Shown here: one piece after another, positions 8,839-16,710 of the stretch
How positions within the stretch are numbered: the stretch's first letter is position 1
How the letters are laid out: every line of letters begins with the position of its first letter
Source: Dokdonia donghaensis DSW-1
GTDB lineage: Bacteria > Bacteroidota > Bacteroidia > Flavobacteriales > Flavobacteriaceae
Assembly: GCF_001653755.1 (NCBI RefSeq)
Contig: NZ_CP015125.1
Span: 122,001-186,000, forward strand
Direction: 5' to 3'
Length of the DNA stretch: 64,000 nucleotides
The notes under the pieces: model-generated
The model's database searches: none
What the model was told of the DNA's origin: nothing
What the model saw: only the letters and a program-made list of their open reading frames with translations
Translations under genes and position numbers: made by a program

Positions 8839-9330
8839 ATTATCAAAAAAATCACATACATACTCATCTTGTTTATCAGCGCTATAAGTGTTGGGCAATC
8901 AGATATGGACTTGTTATTAAAACAGTACAACACACGCTCTGTTCCTTATATTTCTGTGCAAGAACTCAAGATGGAAATGAATGATTACTTGATTCTTGAC
9001 ACTCGTAAAAAGGAAGAATTTGAGGTAAGCCATATCCCTGGAGCGGTGTGGGTTTCTGAGAAGGTGAATGATAGTATTTACGCTTTCGCGAAAGCAAAAA
9101 AAGATCAACCCATCGTCGTTTATTGCTCAGTAGGGATACGCTCTGAAGATTTTGGCGAGCGACTAAAGAAGAAAGGATTTACAAACGTCAAAAATCTTTA
9201 CGGAAGCATATTTGCCTGGAAAGATAAAGGCTACAAAATTCAAAACAAGAACAAACAACCAACCGACTCTGTTCACGTATTTTCCAAAGTTTGGGGGAAG
9301 TATTTAAAAACAGGACATAAAGTTTACTAA
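8839..9330 (+). CDS. Secreted rhodanese-like protein, probable ATT start
   Basis: Single rhodanese domain protein. The active-site loop is CSVGIRS, with the LDTRKKEEFEVSHIPGAV signature upstream. The first usual start in frame is TTG 8869, but the ten codons before it (8839-8868) read as a basic, hydrophobic leader, IIKKITYILI, running into LFISAISVGQS. Together these form a classic Sec signal peptide with Lys-Lys near the N-terminus. No ATG, GTG or TTG precedes it after the upstream stop at 8830-8832, so ATT 8839 (or ATC 8842) is the likely start, six bases after the preceding gene. A palindrome copy encodes AFAKA. Possible roles are sulfur transfer or arsenical thiolation in the periplasm; these are inferred. 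Confidence 0.82.
   Translation: MIKKITYILILFISAISVGQSDMDLLLKQYNTRSVPYISVQELKMEMNDYLILDTRKKEEFEVSHIPGAVWVSEKVNDSIYAFAKAKKDQPIVVYCSVGIRSEDFGERLKKKGFTNVKNLYGSIFAWKDKGYKIQNKNKQPTDSVHVFSKVWGKYLKTGHKVY
9082..9095. repeat. Palindrome copy 3, genic (AFAKA)
   Basis: 14-base perfect palindrome GCTTTCGCGAAAGC in the rhodanese gene, read GCT TTC GCG AAA GC(A) as AFAKA, just before the active-site strand. Confidence 0.95.
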
Positions 9331-9522
9331 ATGAATAAATATATACCACTCATTTTTATAGGACTCACCATAGGAGGATTTGCTTTACTGGCTTATCATC
9401 TTACTAACGAGACATCCACTTGGAAAGACTATCTCTCCAGTAGTCTCATTATTATTGCAAATATTGGGATGTTTATAGCCATTAAAAAAAGTGACCAGTG
9501 GACAAAAAAAGATGATGAGTAA
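9331..9522 (+). CDS. Small two-helix membrane protein
   Basis: Protein of 63 residues with two hydrophobic segments, about 5-23 and 36-51, and a charged C-terminus (KKSDQWTKKDDE). Its ATG follows the rhodanese stop without a gap, and its stop TAA overlaps the next ATG as TAATG. This tight packing supports a real gene in the operon. I do not recognise a family; it may anchor or assist neighbouring membrane or periplasmic proteins. Confidence 0.72.
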   Translation: MNKYIPLIFIGLTIGGFALLAYHLTNETSTWKDYLSSSLIIIANIGMFIAIKKSDQWTKKDDE

Positions 9523-9701
9523 TGACTAGAAAGAAAATCATACTCATATTTATCATACTCCTTATCCTATTACTCGTACTTACTGTAAGCAAGCTAAATT
9601 TTGAGAACCTAAGTTGGTCTATTAATGCGAGTATATACCAGCAGCTCATCACGATGGCGCTTATGTTTTTGTACCTCGTATATAATTATAGAAAGCAATA
9701 A
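9522..9701 (+). CDS. Small two-helix membrane protein (59 residues)
   Basis: Short gene coding for 59 residues, beginning MTRKKIILIF. It has a basic start, a first hydrophobic segment (about 6-22), a short polar region with SWSINASIYQQL, and a second segment (about 43-54) ending NYRKQ. It overlaps the preceding stop and the following ATG by one base each (TAATG at both ends), a strong sign of translational coupling. No family recognised. Together with the 63-residue protein it forms a pair of tiny membrane proteins between the rhodanese and the second glycosyltransferase. Confidence 0.7.
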   Translation: MTRKKIILIFIILLILLLVLTVSKLNFENLSWSINASIYQQLITMALMFLYLVYNYRKQ

Positions 9702-10303
9702 TGAAAAAAAACATAGTACTCATATTCACCAGAAATCCAGAACTAGGCAAAGTAAAAAGCAGACTAGCCAAAGGTGTAGGTCAAGAAAACGCTCTTGAGA
9801 TTTACAAAAAGCTCTTATCACATACTAAGGACGTCGTTGCAACTTTAAACTGCACAAAACGCGTAGGCTACTCTGTAAAGGTGCGAGATAATGATATGTG
9901 GGATAATGCTATTTTTGAAAAATTCCAGCAAGAAGGTGAAGATCTAGGAGTGCGTATGTATAATGCATTTGAAAAGGCCTTTGCAGATGGGTATGACAAT
10001 GTACTCATTGTAGGCAGTGACCTCTATGACTTGCGTGCTTCTCACATAAATGAGGCTTTTGACGCGCTACACTCTATTGATGCAGTAATAGGCCCAGCCC
10101 AAGATGGTGGTTATTATTTATTGGGGATGAACAAGCTTGTAAAAGACGTATTTTACAACAAAGAATGGGGTGGCGATACGGTCTTTGTAAGTACTATGAA
10201 TGATCTAGCAACAGCAAAAGTTCATCAACTTGAAACCCTTAATGACATTGACTTTGCAGAAGATTTAAAACCATATACTGAGTTTGCTCAGTATTTACAA
10301 TAA
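9701..10303 (+). CDS. TIGR04282/DUF2064-type arsenosugar glycosyltransferase
   Basis: Glycosyltransferase-like protein of 200 residues. The N-terminus NIVLIFTRNPELGKVKSRLA is the family signature. The nucleotide/metal region is LIVGSDLYDL near residue 103, and GPAQDGGYYLLGM lies near 134. It is the second such gene in the locus and retains the canonical N-terminus that the first lacks under standard start rules. It overlaps the upstream small gene by one base and is followed 34 bases later by the nucleoside phosphorylase. Known of the family: members cluster with arsM/arsS in arsenosugar producers. The donor and acceptor are not known to me. Confidence 0.88.
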   Translation: MKKNIVLIFTRNPELGKVKSRLAKGVGQENALEIYKKLLSHTKDVVATLNCTKRVGYSVKVRDNDMWDNAIFEKFQQEGEDLGVRMYNAFEKAFADGYDNVLIVGSDLYDLRASHINEAFDALHSIDAVIGPAQDGGYYLLGMNKLVKDVFYNKEWGGDTVFVSTMNDLATAKVHQLETLNDIDFAEDLKPYTEFAQYLQ

Positions 10304-10337
10304 CAAGAAAATTTAATACGTTTAAAAAAAACATATT

Positions 10338-11150
10338 ATGGAAAAATACATCATAGAAACAGCAGATTATTTAAAAAGCAAAGGCTTTGAAAATCCTGAA
10401 GTAGGTATCATTTTAGGTACTGGCCTTGGGCAACTCATTGATCGTGTTGAGATAGAACACACCGCGAGCTATAATCATATCCCTAATTTTCCAACGGCAA
10501 CGGTAGAGTTCCATACAGGTAAATTAATTTACGGAACCCTCGAAGGTAAAAAAGTAATTGTGATGCAAGGTCGTTTTCACGTGTATGAAGGCTACTCACT
10601 TACAGATGTAACCTACCCAGTGCGTGTGATGCACGCTTTAGGTATCAAGCACCTATTAGTATCTAATGCTTCTGGAGCGATTAACCTTGATTTCAAAAAA
10701 GGAGAATTAATGCTCATAGATGATCACATTAATCTACAAGGAGGATCGCCGCTAGCTTTTAAAGGAGTAGAAAAAATGGGAGAGCGTTTTGTAGATATGA
10801 GCGCACCTTATGATGCTGCTATGAACAATACACTACGCACTATTGCAAAAGATAATGGTATAAACCTACACGAGGGTGTATATGCCTCTGTGGTAGGCCC
10901 GCAGCTAGAAACCCGTGCAGAATATCGTTTCTTAAGAACGATAGGGGCAGATGCTGTGGGGATGAGTACCGTACCAGAAATTATCGTAGCAAATCACTTA
11001 AAACTTCCAGTGGTGGCCGTATCTGTTCTTACAGATGAGTGTGACCCAGACAACCTCAAGCCGGTAGATATTCCAGAAATAATTGCAATGGCTGGTAAGG
11101 CAGAGCCAGAGATGATCACGCTCTTTACGGGATTGATTAAATCTTTGTAA
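10338..11150 (+). CDS. Purine nucleoside phosphorylase
   Basis: Trimeric-type purine nucleoside phosphorylase of 270 residues, which splits purine nucleosides with phosphate. Family features seen are ILGTGLGQL near residue 25, a phosphate-site MQGRFHVYEGY near 76, VSNASGAIN near 110 and VGPQLETRAEYR near 184, followed by GMSTVPE. In this setting it probably removes adenine from the deoxyadenosyl-arsenical made by ArsS, leaving ribosyl phosphate for the glycosyltransferases, while also able to serve purine salvage. It is followed by a palindrome copy and then arsM. Confidence 0.93.
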   Translation: MEKYIIETADYLKSKGFENPEVGIILGTGLGQLIDRVEIEHTASYNHIPNFPTATVEFHTGKLIYGTLEGKKVIVMQGRFHVYEGYSLTDVTYPVRVMHALGIKHLLVSNASGAINLDFKKGELMLIDDHINLQGGSPLAFKGVEKMGERFVDMSAPYDAAMNNTLRTIAKDNGINLHEGVYASVVGPQLETRAEYRFLRTIGADAVGMSTVPEIIVANHLKLPVVAVSVLTDECDPDNLKPVDIPEIIAMAGKAEPEMITLFTGLIKSL

Positions 11151-11153
11151 AGT

Positions 11154-11170
11154 ACGCTTTCGCGAAAGCG
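11154..11170. repeat. Palindrome copy 4, between pnp and arsM
   Basis: 17 bases, ACGCTTTCGCGAAAGCG, starting four bases after the nucleoside phosphorylase stop codon. Confidence 0.95.
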
Positions 11171-11231
11171 GAATCTAAACCATAAGATATCATCATTACA
11201 TACAAACTACTACCCTTTAAAACAACAAGTT

Positions 11232-12200
11232 ATGAGTTACCTTAATGCTACAAATGATCTTTATAAGGAAGCAGCGCTTACACCAGATGTGGGGCTGTGT
11301 TGTACAACAAATCCTATTTGGGAATTACCTGGATTAAAGATTCCAAAGATTATGCAAGAGATGAACTACGGTTGCGGAAGCACTGTAAACGCGCGTGATC
11401 TTACTAATGAGCCTAAAATGCTCTACGTGGGTGTAGGTGGTGGTATGGAGCTTTTACAGTTTGCATATTTTAACCGTAATAAAGGTGGTGTAGTAGGTGT
11501 AGATGTGGTGGATGAAATGCTAGAAGCATCTCGCAAAAACTTTATAGAAGCAGAAAAATTAAACCCTTGGTTTAAAAGTGAGTTTGTAGATCTTCAAAAA
11601 GGAGATGCTCTTAATCTTAATGTGGCAGACAACTCCATAGACGTAGCAGCACAAAACTGCCTCTTTAACATATTTAAGGCCGAAGATTTAAAACGAGCCA
11701 TTGCAGAGATGTATCGCGTGCTAAAACCTCACGGCAAGCTTGTGATGAGTGACCCTACTTGTGAGCAAGAAATGAATGAGGAGTTGCGCAATGATGACCG
11801 TTTACGAGCACTTTGTCTTTCTGGAAGTTTACCCATAGCCGAGTATGTAAAAGCTCTTACAGATGCTGGTTTTGGAACTATTGAGATAAGAGCTCGTAAG
11901 CCCTACAGAATACTCAACCCTGGAGCATATCCTACAGATGAGCTCATATACATTGAGTCTATTGAGGTGGCAGCCATAAAAGACCCTATGCCAGCAGATG
12001 GACCTTGTATTTTTACAGGTAAAGCTGCTATTTATTATGGAGAAGAAGACTTTTTTGATGATAAAAAAGGCCACATCCTTCTTAAAAATCAGCCGCTGGC
12101 TATTTGTGATAAAACAGCAGGAGCACTTGCCGCTTTAGGGCGCAATGACATTTTTATAAGCGAGTCTACCTATCACTATGATGGGGGTGGATGTTGTTAA
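11232..12200 (+). CDS. arsM: Arsenosugar-type arsenite methyltransferase ArsM
   Basis: SAM-dependent methyltransferase of 322 residues that methylates trivalent arsenic. The SAM-binding motif LYVGVGGGMEL is at about 64-74, with VDVVDEM following. Likely arsenic-binding cysteines are C23 and C24 (GLCCTTN), C48 (YGCGS), and others near 143 and 178; the protein ends in GGGCC. This form, with an N-terminal CC and a C-terminal CC, is the branch found with ArsS and arsenosugar glycosyltransferases rather than the resistance-type enzyme. A clear hairpin with a T run (12251-12280) follows, so the transcript from the upstream operon can end here. Confidence 0.92.
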   Translation: MSYLNATNDLYKEAALTPDVGLCCTTNPIWELPGLKIPKIMQEMNYGCGSTVNARDLTNEPKMLYVGVGGGMELLQFAYFNRNKGGVVGVDVVDEMLEASRKNFIEAEKLNPWFKSEFVDLQKGDALNLNVADNSIDVAAQNCLFNIFKAEDLKRAIAEMYRVLKPHGKLVMSDPTCEQEMNEELRNDDRLRALCLSGSLPIAEYVKALTDAGFGTIEIRARKPYRILNPGAYPTDELIYIESIEVAAIKDPMPADGPCIFTGKAAIYYGEEDFFDDKKGHILLKNQPLAICDKTAGALAALGRNDIFISESTYHYDGGGCC

Positions 12201-12250
12201 GACTTGTTAGTAATTTATACCGACCACGACTTAAGAGTCAAAGTCACACA

Positions 12251-12281
12251 AAAAGCGTTTCTTTATAAGAAGCGCTTTTTT
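12251..12281 (+). terminator. Rho-independent terminator after arsM
   Basis: Stem AGCGTTTCTT / AAGAAGCGCT (one G-T pair) with a short TAT loop, preceded by A's and followed by TTTTTT. It sits right before the DUF547 start region. Confidence 0.85.
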
Positions 12282-12296
12282 ATGAAACTCATAGAT

Positions 12297-13184
12297 ATGA
12301 AAACTTTTATTTACATCTCTTTACTTGGACTTGCTTGTGCTTGTAGCACCACTAAGACTATAACTGCACCACCTGAAGTCACTAATGCAGAAACACCTGT
12401 TGTCATAAAGAAAGATAGTGTCCCTATAGAAACAGCTCCCATTATAACTGTTACAGAAGATATAACCACAGTAAATGCTCAAGCAGTGGAGATGATTACA
12501 GAACCAGAAGAAGTTGATATACCTAACCCTATAATTACAGAAACTGTTAATCACGATAGCTTTAATGACTTACTTAAGGCATATGTATCACCAACTGGAA
12601 ATGTAGATTATAATGGCTTTAAATCAAACTGGGGAAAACTACGCAACTACATTAAACTACTAGGAGAACAAACACCTACAGATGCGTGGTCTCAAGAAGA
12701 AAAGCTCGCCTACTGGATGAACGCATACAATGCAATGACTATAGATCTCATCTTACGTCACTATCCGCTAGAAAGCATAAAGGATATTAAAAATCCGTGG
12801 GATCAACGATTCTGGAAACTTGAAGATAGCTGGTATAACCTCAACCAGATAGAACACAATATTTTAAGAAAAATGGGCGATGCAAGAATTCACTTTGGGA
12901 TAAACTGCGCTTCATTTTCTTGCCCGCCATTGCTTAATGAGGCTTTTACAGCGGCAAGTGTAGACGACCAGCTTGATAAGCTAGCTCGTAATTTTATAAA
13001 TGACAGCTCTCGTAACACGATTACAACGGAAAGAGTCGAGGTGTCTAAAATTTTCAGCTGGTTTGCAAAAGATTTTAAAACAGAGGGTAGCCTTATAGAT
13101 TATCTAAATAAATATGCTACAACTCCTATTTCACCTTCGGCGAAGGTGAGATATAAAACATATGACTGGACGCTCAATAAGTAG
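12297..13184 (+). CDS. DUF547 lipoprotein (first of two)
   Basis: Exported protein of 295 residues with a probable lipoprotein signal (MKTFIYISLLGLAC). A Thr/Glu/Pro-rich linker (about 17-80) precedes the DUF547 domain, marked by KLAYWMNAYNAMTIDLI, IHFGINCASFSCPPLL and the C-terminal YDWTLNK. The open frame extends back to TTG 12204, but that runs through the arsM terminator, so ATG 12297 is chosen; ATG 12282 is possible. DUF547 has no established function. Genes of this type recur beside TIGR04283 glycosyltransferases, so a role in arsenosugar export or envelope handling is a reasonable inference. Confidence 0.85.
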   Translation: MKTFIYISLLGLACACSTTKTITAPPEVTNAETPVVIKKDSVPIETAPIITVTEDITTVNAQAVEMITEPEEVDIPNPIITETVNHDSFNDLLKAYVSPTGNVDYNGFKSNWGKLRNYIKLLGEQTPTDAWSQEEKLAYWMNAYNAMTIDLILRHYPLESIKDIKNPWDQRFWKLEDSWYNLNQIEHNILRKMGDARIHFGINCASFSCPPLLNEAFTAASVDDQLDKLARNFINDSSRNTITTERVEVSKIFSWFAKDFKTEGSLIDYLNKYATTPISPSAKVRYKTYDWTLNK

Positions 13185-13269
13185 TAAAGTTTTCTTAATT
13201 ACTCGCTTATCTATTTTGAAAAAGCGATATTAAGTTTTCACGAAAGTGTAAAACAATAAAATAATAGTT

Positions 13270-14070
13270 ATGAAAATATACACACGCATTTTATCACTAA
13301 TAGCCATAGCCATCTCTTTACAAAGCTGCGCGTTGCTCTCTGCTGGAGGGATTACAAGTCAAGGGCAACCTACCAAGGAAGTAACACAACCACTTACATC
13401 TACTACGGCAAACTCTGCTGTAAATGTAGATCACTCGCAATGGGACTCATTGCTCAAAAAGTATGTAAACGAAAAGGGGCTTGTAGACTATGATGCATTT
13501 CAAAAAGACAGACCGCTACTTAACGGCTACTTAGATCAACTCGCAAATCTTGACCCATCAAACAAGTGGAGTGAACAAGAGTTACTTGCTTATTATATTA
13601 ATCTTTATAACGCAGTCACTGTAGAGCTCATACTTGATAACCCAGAGGTAAAAAGTATAAAAGATATAGATGCCCCGTGGACTAAAGGACGTGCAAGGGT
13701 AGATGGGCGCTTGCTCTCTCTAGGTGGTATTGAAAATGGCGTGCTACGCAAGATGAATGAGCCTAGAATACATTTTGCCATAAACTGTGCATCTATCTCT
13801 TGCCCACCACTACTGCGTGAGGCATACACTGCTGGTAAAATCAATGAGCAACTTGACAAAGCAACTAAGCAGTTTATAAATAGTTCAAAAAATGATATTA
13901 GTGCAAATACGGCAGCGCTTTCTTCTATTTTTAAATTTTATACAGAAGACTTTTATAGAGGATCTAATAAAAGCTTACTACCCTATATAAATAAATATGC
14001 AAATACTCAGGTTGCGCCTGGTACACCTGTCACGTTTAAGGAATATGATTGGGGCTTAAATAAGCAATAA
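13270..14070 (+). CDS. DUF547 lipoprotein (second of two)
   Basis: Lipoprotein of 266 residues with lipobox SLQSC (Cys 19). The DUF547 domain shows LLAYYINLYNAVTVELIL, IHFAINCASISCPPLL and the closing YDWGLNK. It is a tandem paralog of the preceding gene, sharing the invariant NCASxSCPPLL motif whose two cysteines could bind metal or arsenic. It has a shorter linker than its partner. The next gene is the TIGR04283-type glycosyltransferase. Function unknown. Confidence 0.87.
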   Translation: MKIYTRILSLIAIAISLQSCALLSAGGITSQGQPTKEVTQPLTSTTANSAVNVDHSQWDSLLKKYVNEKGLVDYDAFQKDRPLLNGYLDQLANLDPSNKWSEQELLAYYINLYNAVTVELILDNPEVKSIKDIDAPWTKGRARVDGRLLSLGGIENGVLRKMNEPRIHFAINCASISCPPLLREAYTAGKINEQLDKATKQFINSSKNDISANTAALSSIFKFYTEDFYRGSNKSLLPYINKYANTQVAPGTPVTFKEYDWGLNKQ

Positions 14071-14123
14071 AGTAAAACTGATTGAGGTGTTTTTGCGTAC
14101 ATTTAAAATAAGAAAAATCTTTA

Positions 14124-14831
14124 ATGAATTCTATATCTGTAGTTATCCCAGTTCTTAATGAGTCTGAGACCATATGTGCATTGCTCACTCACCTAGAAAA
14201 CAAGGCATCTTCTCAAAATTATATACACGAAATCATCGTTGTAGATGGTGGCAGTAGTGATGACACTGTTACTCAAGTTACTCAATATTCAGCGCTTAGT
14301 AAAACGGTATCTATTATTACGTCTCATAAAGGTCGAGCACGACAGATGAATACAGGAGCCATACAAGCTACAGGTGACATACTTTACTTTTTACACGCAG
14401 ACTCATACCCACCTCAAAATTATGATGCACTCATTGTAAAAGTGGTATCACAGGGAAATCCTGCGGGATGTTTTAAAATGAAATTTGATTCTAATCACTG
14501 GTGGCTGCGACTAGCTGGCTGGCTTACTAAGTTTAAGTGGCGAGCGTGCCGTGGTGGTGACCAAAGCCAGTTTATTACCAAAAGTCTTTTTGAAGAACTG
14601 GGCCGCTTTGATGAGCGATATATTATTTATGAGGATAATGACCTAATAAATAAGTTATATGCGCGACGTAAATTTGTCGTTATTCAAGAGTGGCTCACAA
14701 CATCTGCACGTCGTTATGAAGAAAATGGTATCTGGAAATTACAGTTTCACTTCTGGAGTATTTATGTGCGCAAATGGCTAGGCGCTAGTGCAGAAGATTT
14801 GCACAAATATTACCTCAACAAGATATCATAA
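14124..14831 (+). CDS. TIGR04283-type arsenosugar family 2 glycosyltransferase
   Basis: GT-A fold family 2 glycosyltransferase of 235 residues. The start ISVVIPVLNESETI, the VVDGGSSDDTV segment near 40, GRARQMNTGA near 73 and the DxD-like FLHADSYPP near 92 are hallmarks of the branch tied to arsenosugar synthesis. The C-terminal part has GGDQSQFITK and YEDNDLINKL. Two hydrophobic patches are weak, so it is probably membrane-associated or cytosolic. It closes the + strand arsenosugar gene set; the following gene is on the other strand. Confidence 0.88.
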   Translation: MNSISVVIPVLNESETICALLTHLENKASSQNYIHEIIVVDGGSSDDTVTQVTQYSALSKTVSIITSHKGRARQMNTGAIQATGDILYFLHADSYPPQNYDALIVKVVSQGNPAGCFKMKFDSNHWWLRLAGWLTKFKWRACRGGDQSQFITKSLFEELGRFDERYIIYEDNDLINKLYARRKFVVIQEWLTTSARRYEENGIWKLQFHFWSIYVRKWLGASAEDLHKYYLNKIS

Positions 14832-14836
14832 CAGGT

Positions 14837-15163
14837 TTATACCTCATCTGCTTTGCGGCCCCAGTCTGCAATTGCGTTTATAAGTGGTATAAGTGACTTT
14901 CCTAAATCTGTAAGCATATACTCAACTTTAAGTGGTGGCTTTGTAGTATAAACCTTTCTATCTATTATACCATCACTCTCTAGTGTTTTGAGCTGTAGGC
15001 TAAGTGTGCGCTCTGTCACAGAGGGCATTTGCTTGCGTAACTCACTATATCGTAAGGGACCTTCTATAAGATGGTAAATGATTACCGTTTTCCACTTACC
15101 TCCTATCACTCCCATCGTAAGACTTGTACAGCAAGGGTATTCTTTTCCTTTAAAAGTGTGCAT
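14837..15163 (-). CDS. HxlR-family transcriptional regulator
   Basis: Winged-helix protein of 108 residues. The N-terminal YPCCTSLTMGVIGGKWKTVIIYHL and the ...LRYSELRKQMPSVTERTLSLQLKTLE helix-turn-helix are typical of HxlR. The cysteine pair C11-C12 near the start may sense oxidation or electrophiles, as in related regulators. It is divergent from a nitroreductase, a common pairing in which the regulator represses its neighbour. A TACCTTTG -7 element lies at 15206-15213 on this strand. Confidence 0.9.
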   Translation of the reverse strand: MHTFKGKEYPCCTSLTMGVIGGKWKTVIIYHLIEGPLRYSELRKQMPSVTERTLSLQLKTLESDGIIDRKVYTTKPPLKVEYMLTDLGKSLIPLINAIADWGRKADEV

Positions 15164-15202
15164 CTCGATGTGTTAAATTAAACCTATACTTTTTGACCGT
15201 TC

Positions 15203-15233
15203 TTGCAAAGGTATATAACTATACATACTTTTG
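15203..15233 (+). promoter_or_regulatory. Flavobacterial promoter for the nitroreductase
   Basis: TTG at 15203-15205, a 20-base spacer, then TACTTTTG at 15226-15233, matching the Bacteroidetes TTG/TAnnTTTG pattern. A divergent -7 (TACCTTTG on the other strand, 15206-15213) overlaps it, so the HxlR protein could control both. Confidence 0.75.
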
Positions 15234-15268
15234 CTACTATACTTAATATAGTAAAAAAAATAAACGTT

Positions 15269-15868
15269 ATGAGTTTTATAAATGCAATGCAAGAGCGCTA
15301 CACTACAAAGGTGTATGACGAGACAAAAAAAATAGATCCTAAGCACATAGAGGAGCTTAAAGAAAGTTTACGACTAAGTCCTTCTTCTATAAATAGCCAG
15401 CCTTGGAAATTTACTTTTGTTTCTGATCAAGACATAAAAGAGAAGCTCTCTAAAGTATCTTGGATAAATACTGAGAAAGTAACAAAGAGTGATACTGTAG
15501 TTGTTTTTAGTAGAGTAGATGATTTATCACTTTTTGAAGAGCAAATCAAGAGAGAATTACCACAAGGAATGGTAGATTATTATAATGAGAACTTAAAACC
15601 CCTACCTAAAGAACAGATTACTTCTTGGTTTGATAAGCAAGTATACCTCTCTGTAGGTGTATTACTAAGTGCTTGTGCTGTTATGGGCATAGATGCTACC
15701 CCTATGGAAGGAATAGAGCCTGCAAACTATGACAAGATTATAGGAAACGATGGCTATGCAACCCTAGTTGCCGTAGCTATAGGATACAGAGATGAAGAGG
15801 ATTTTAACCAACCTAGTAAAAATCCAAAATCAAGAATCGCATTAGACAAAGTGGTAGAAACTATATAG
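15269..15868 (+). CDS. Nitroreductase-family NAD(P)H oxidoreductase
   Basis: FMN-dependent oxidoreductase of 199 residues. It begins SFINAMQERYTTKVYDE, with the flavin-binding SSINSQPWKF near 41 and GVDATPMEG-like GIDATPMEGIEP near 148. It acts on quinones or nitroaromatics in the cytoplasm. The open frame goes back to TTG 15203, but that is inside the promoter, so ATG 15269 is the start. It is divergent from the HxlR regulator and ends with a hairpin terminator. Confidence 0.9.
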   Translation: MSFINAMQERYTTKVYDETKKIDPKHIEELKESLRLSPSSINSQPWKFTFVSDQDIKEKLSKVSWINTEKVTKSDTVVVFSRVDDLSLFEEQIKRELPQGMVDYYNENLKPLPKEQITSWFDKQVYLSVGVLLSACAVMGIDATPMEGIEPANYDKIIGNDGYATLVAVAIGYRDEEDFNQPSKNPKSRIALDKVVETI

Positions 15869-15893
15869 TCTCAACTACTTCGATTTTATTATA

Positions 15894-15925
15894 CAAAGCG
15901 CTCCATACTGGGGCGCTTTTTTTTC
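15894..15925 (+). terminator. Terminator after the nitroreductase
   Basis: Stem AAGCGCTCC / GGGGCGCTT with loop ATACT-like, followed by TTTTTTTT. A second palindrome, TTTCGCTT-T-AAGCGAAA (15922-15938), overlaps the end and may serve the gene arriving on the other strand. Confidence 0.85.
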
Positions 15926-15941
15926 GCTTTAAGCGAAAGAA

Positions 15942-16706
15942 TTATTCATCAATAATAACTTCACCCGTAAAGAAGCTTTCTACCTCAACAACTGGTGGTG
16001 TATTTTTTAAAATCAAATTACCCGTACTACGCAACTCTCCTACTATAGATAATTGTGGTGCTAGTATCACATCATTAGTCCCCCTGTGGAAGATGGAGAC
16101 ATTTTGAACATCAAGATCTTCTAAGGGTAATCTACTATCACCATCTAGCAAGTTTATGGTAAGATTTGTCACACTTCCGTTTATGAAGAAATTAGACAAT
16201 CCGTTGCATTGTAATAGCACATTTTCTGCGTCTAGTGTAAGATTAAAGTCACCATCTTTATGATAAAAGTCTTCTTCTATAAGGTCATCACTTACTAACC
16301 TGAGTGAGTTCCAGGTCAAGACACCCTCTGCCTCTACGGTTTGCCCGCTGCTATTACGTATTTGTTTTAAATCGGGATGACTCACATACACCTTTGATGT
16401 ATCATAATCACGTATAATATTACAAGAAGCTGTGTTTTTAATTTTGAGTGTATTGTCCTCTACAAGAATTTCAAAATCTTCAAGTAAGTTTTCTCCAGTT
16501 TCTAGTCTTACCGAGATAACTGGAGCGTCTGTCACTATGAGTTGAGCACGCTCAAAGATGGTAATGCTATCAAAATCTGCTAGATCATACTCTTGTGTAA
16601 TGATATCGCCTGTGGTTTTTAGACACGTAAGTGTATCTTCTGTATCACAAGAAATGATGCTTACAATGATTACTATTAGACTAGCTATATAAATGGAGTG
16701 TCTCAT
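15942..16706 (-). CDS. DUF2807 (GIN domain) lipoprotein
   Basis: Lipoprotein of 254 residues with lipobox SIISC (Cys 20). After YDLADFDSITIFERAQLIV comes a repetitive beta-strand pattern with LKIKNTASC, SLRLVSDD and DFNLTLDAENV, matching the DUF2807 head domain that forms a beta-helix-like shell. It is likely on the periplasmic or cell-surface side. It lies four bases from the PagL-like gene upstream on the same strand, so they are probably one transcript. Function unknown. Confidence 0.82.
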   Translation of the reverse strand: MRHSIYIASLIVIIVSIISCDTEDTLTCLKTTGDIITQEYDLADFDSITIFERAQLIVTDAPVISVRLETGENLLEDFEILVEDNTLKIKNTASCNIIRDYDTSKVYVSHPDLKQIRNSSGQTVEAEGVLTWNSLRLVSDDLIEEDFYHKDGDFNLTLDAENVLLQCNGLSNFFINGSVTNLTINLLDGDSRLPLEDLDVQNVSIFHRGTNDVILAPQLSIVGELRSTGNLILKNTPPVVEVESFFTGEVIIDE

Positions 16707-16710
16707 CTTA

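Noticed and set aside
12204..12296. N-terminal extension of the first DUF547 protein from TTG
   Set aside because: It runs through the arsM terminator and would bury the signal peptide.
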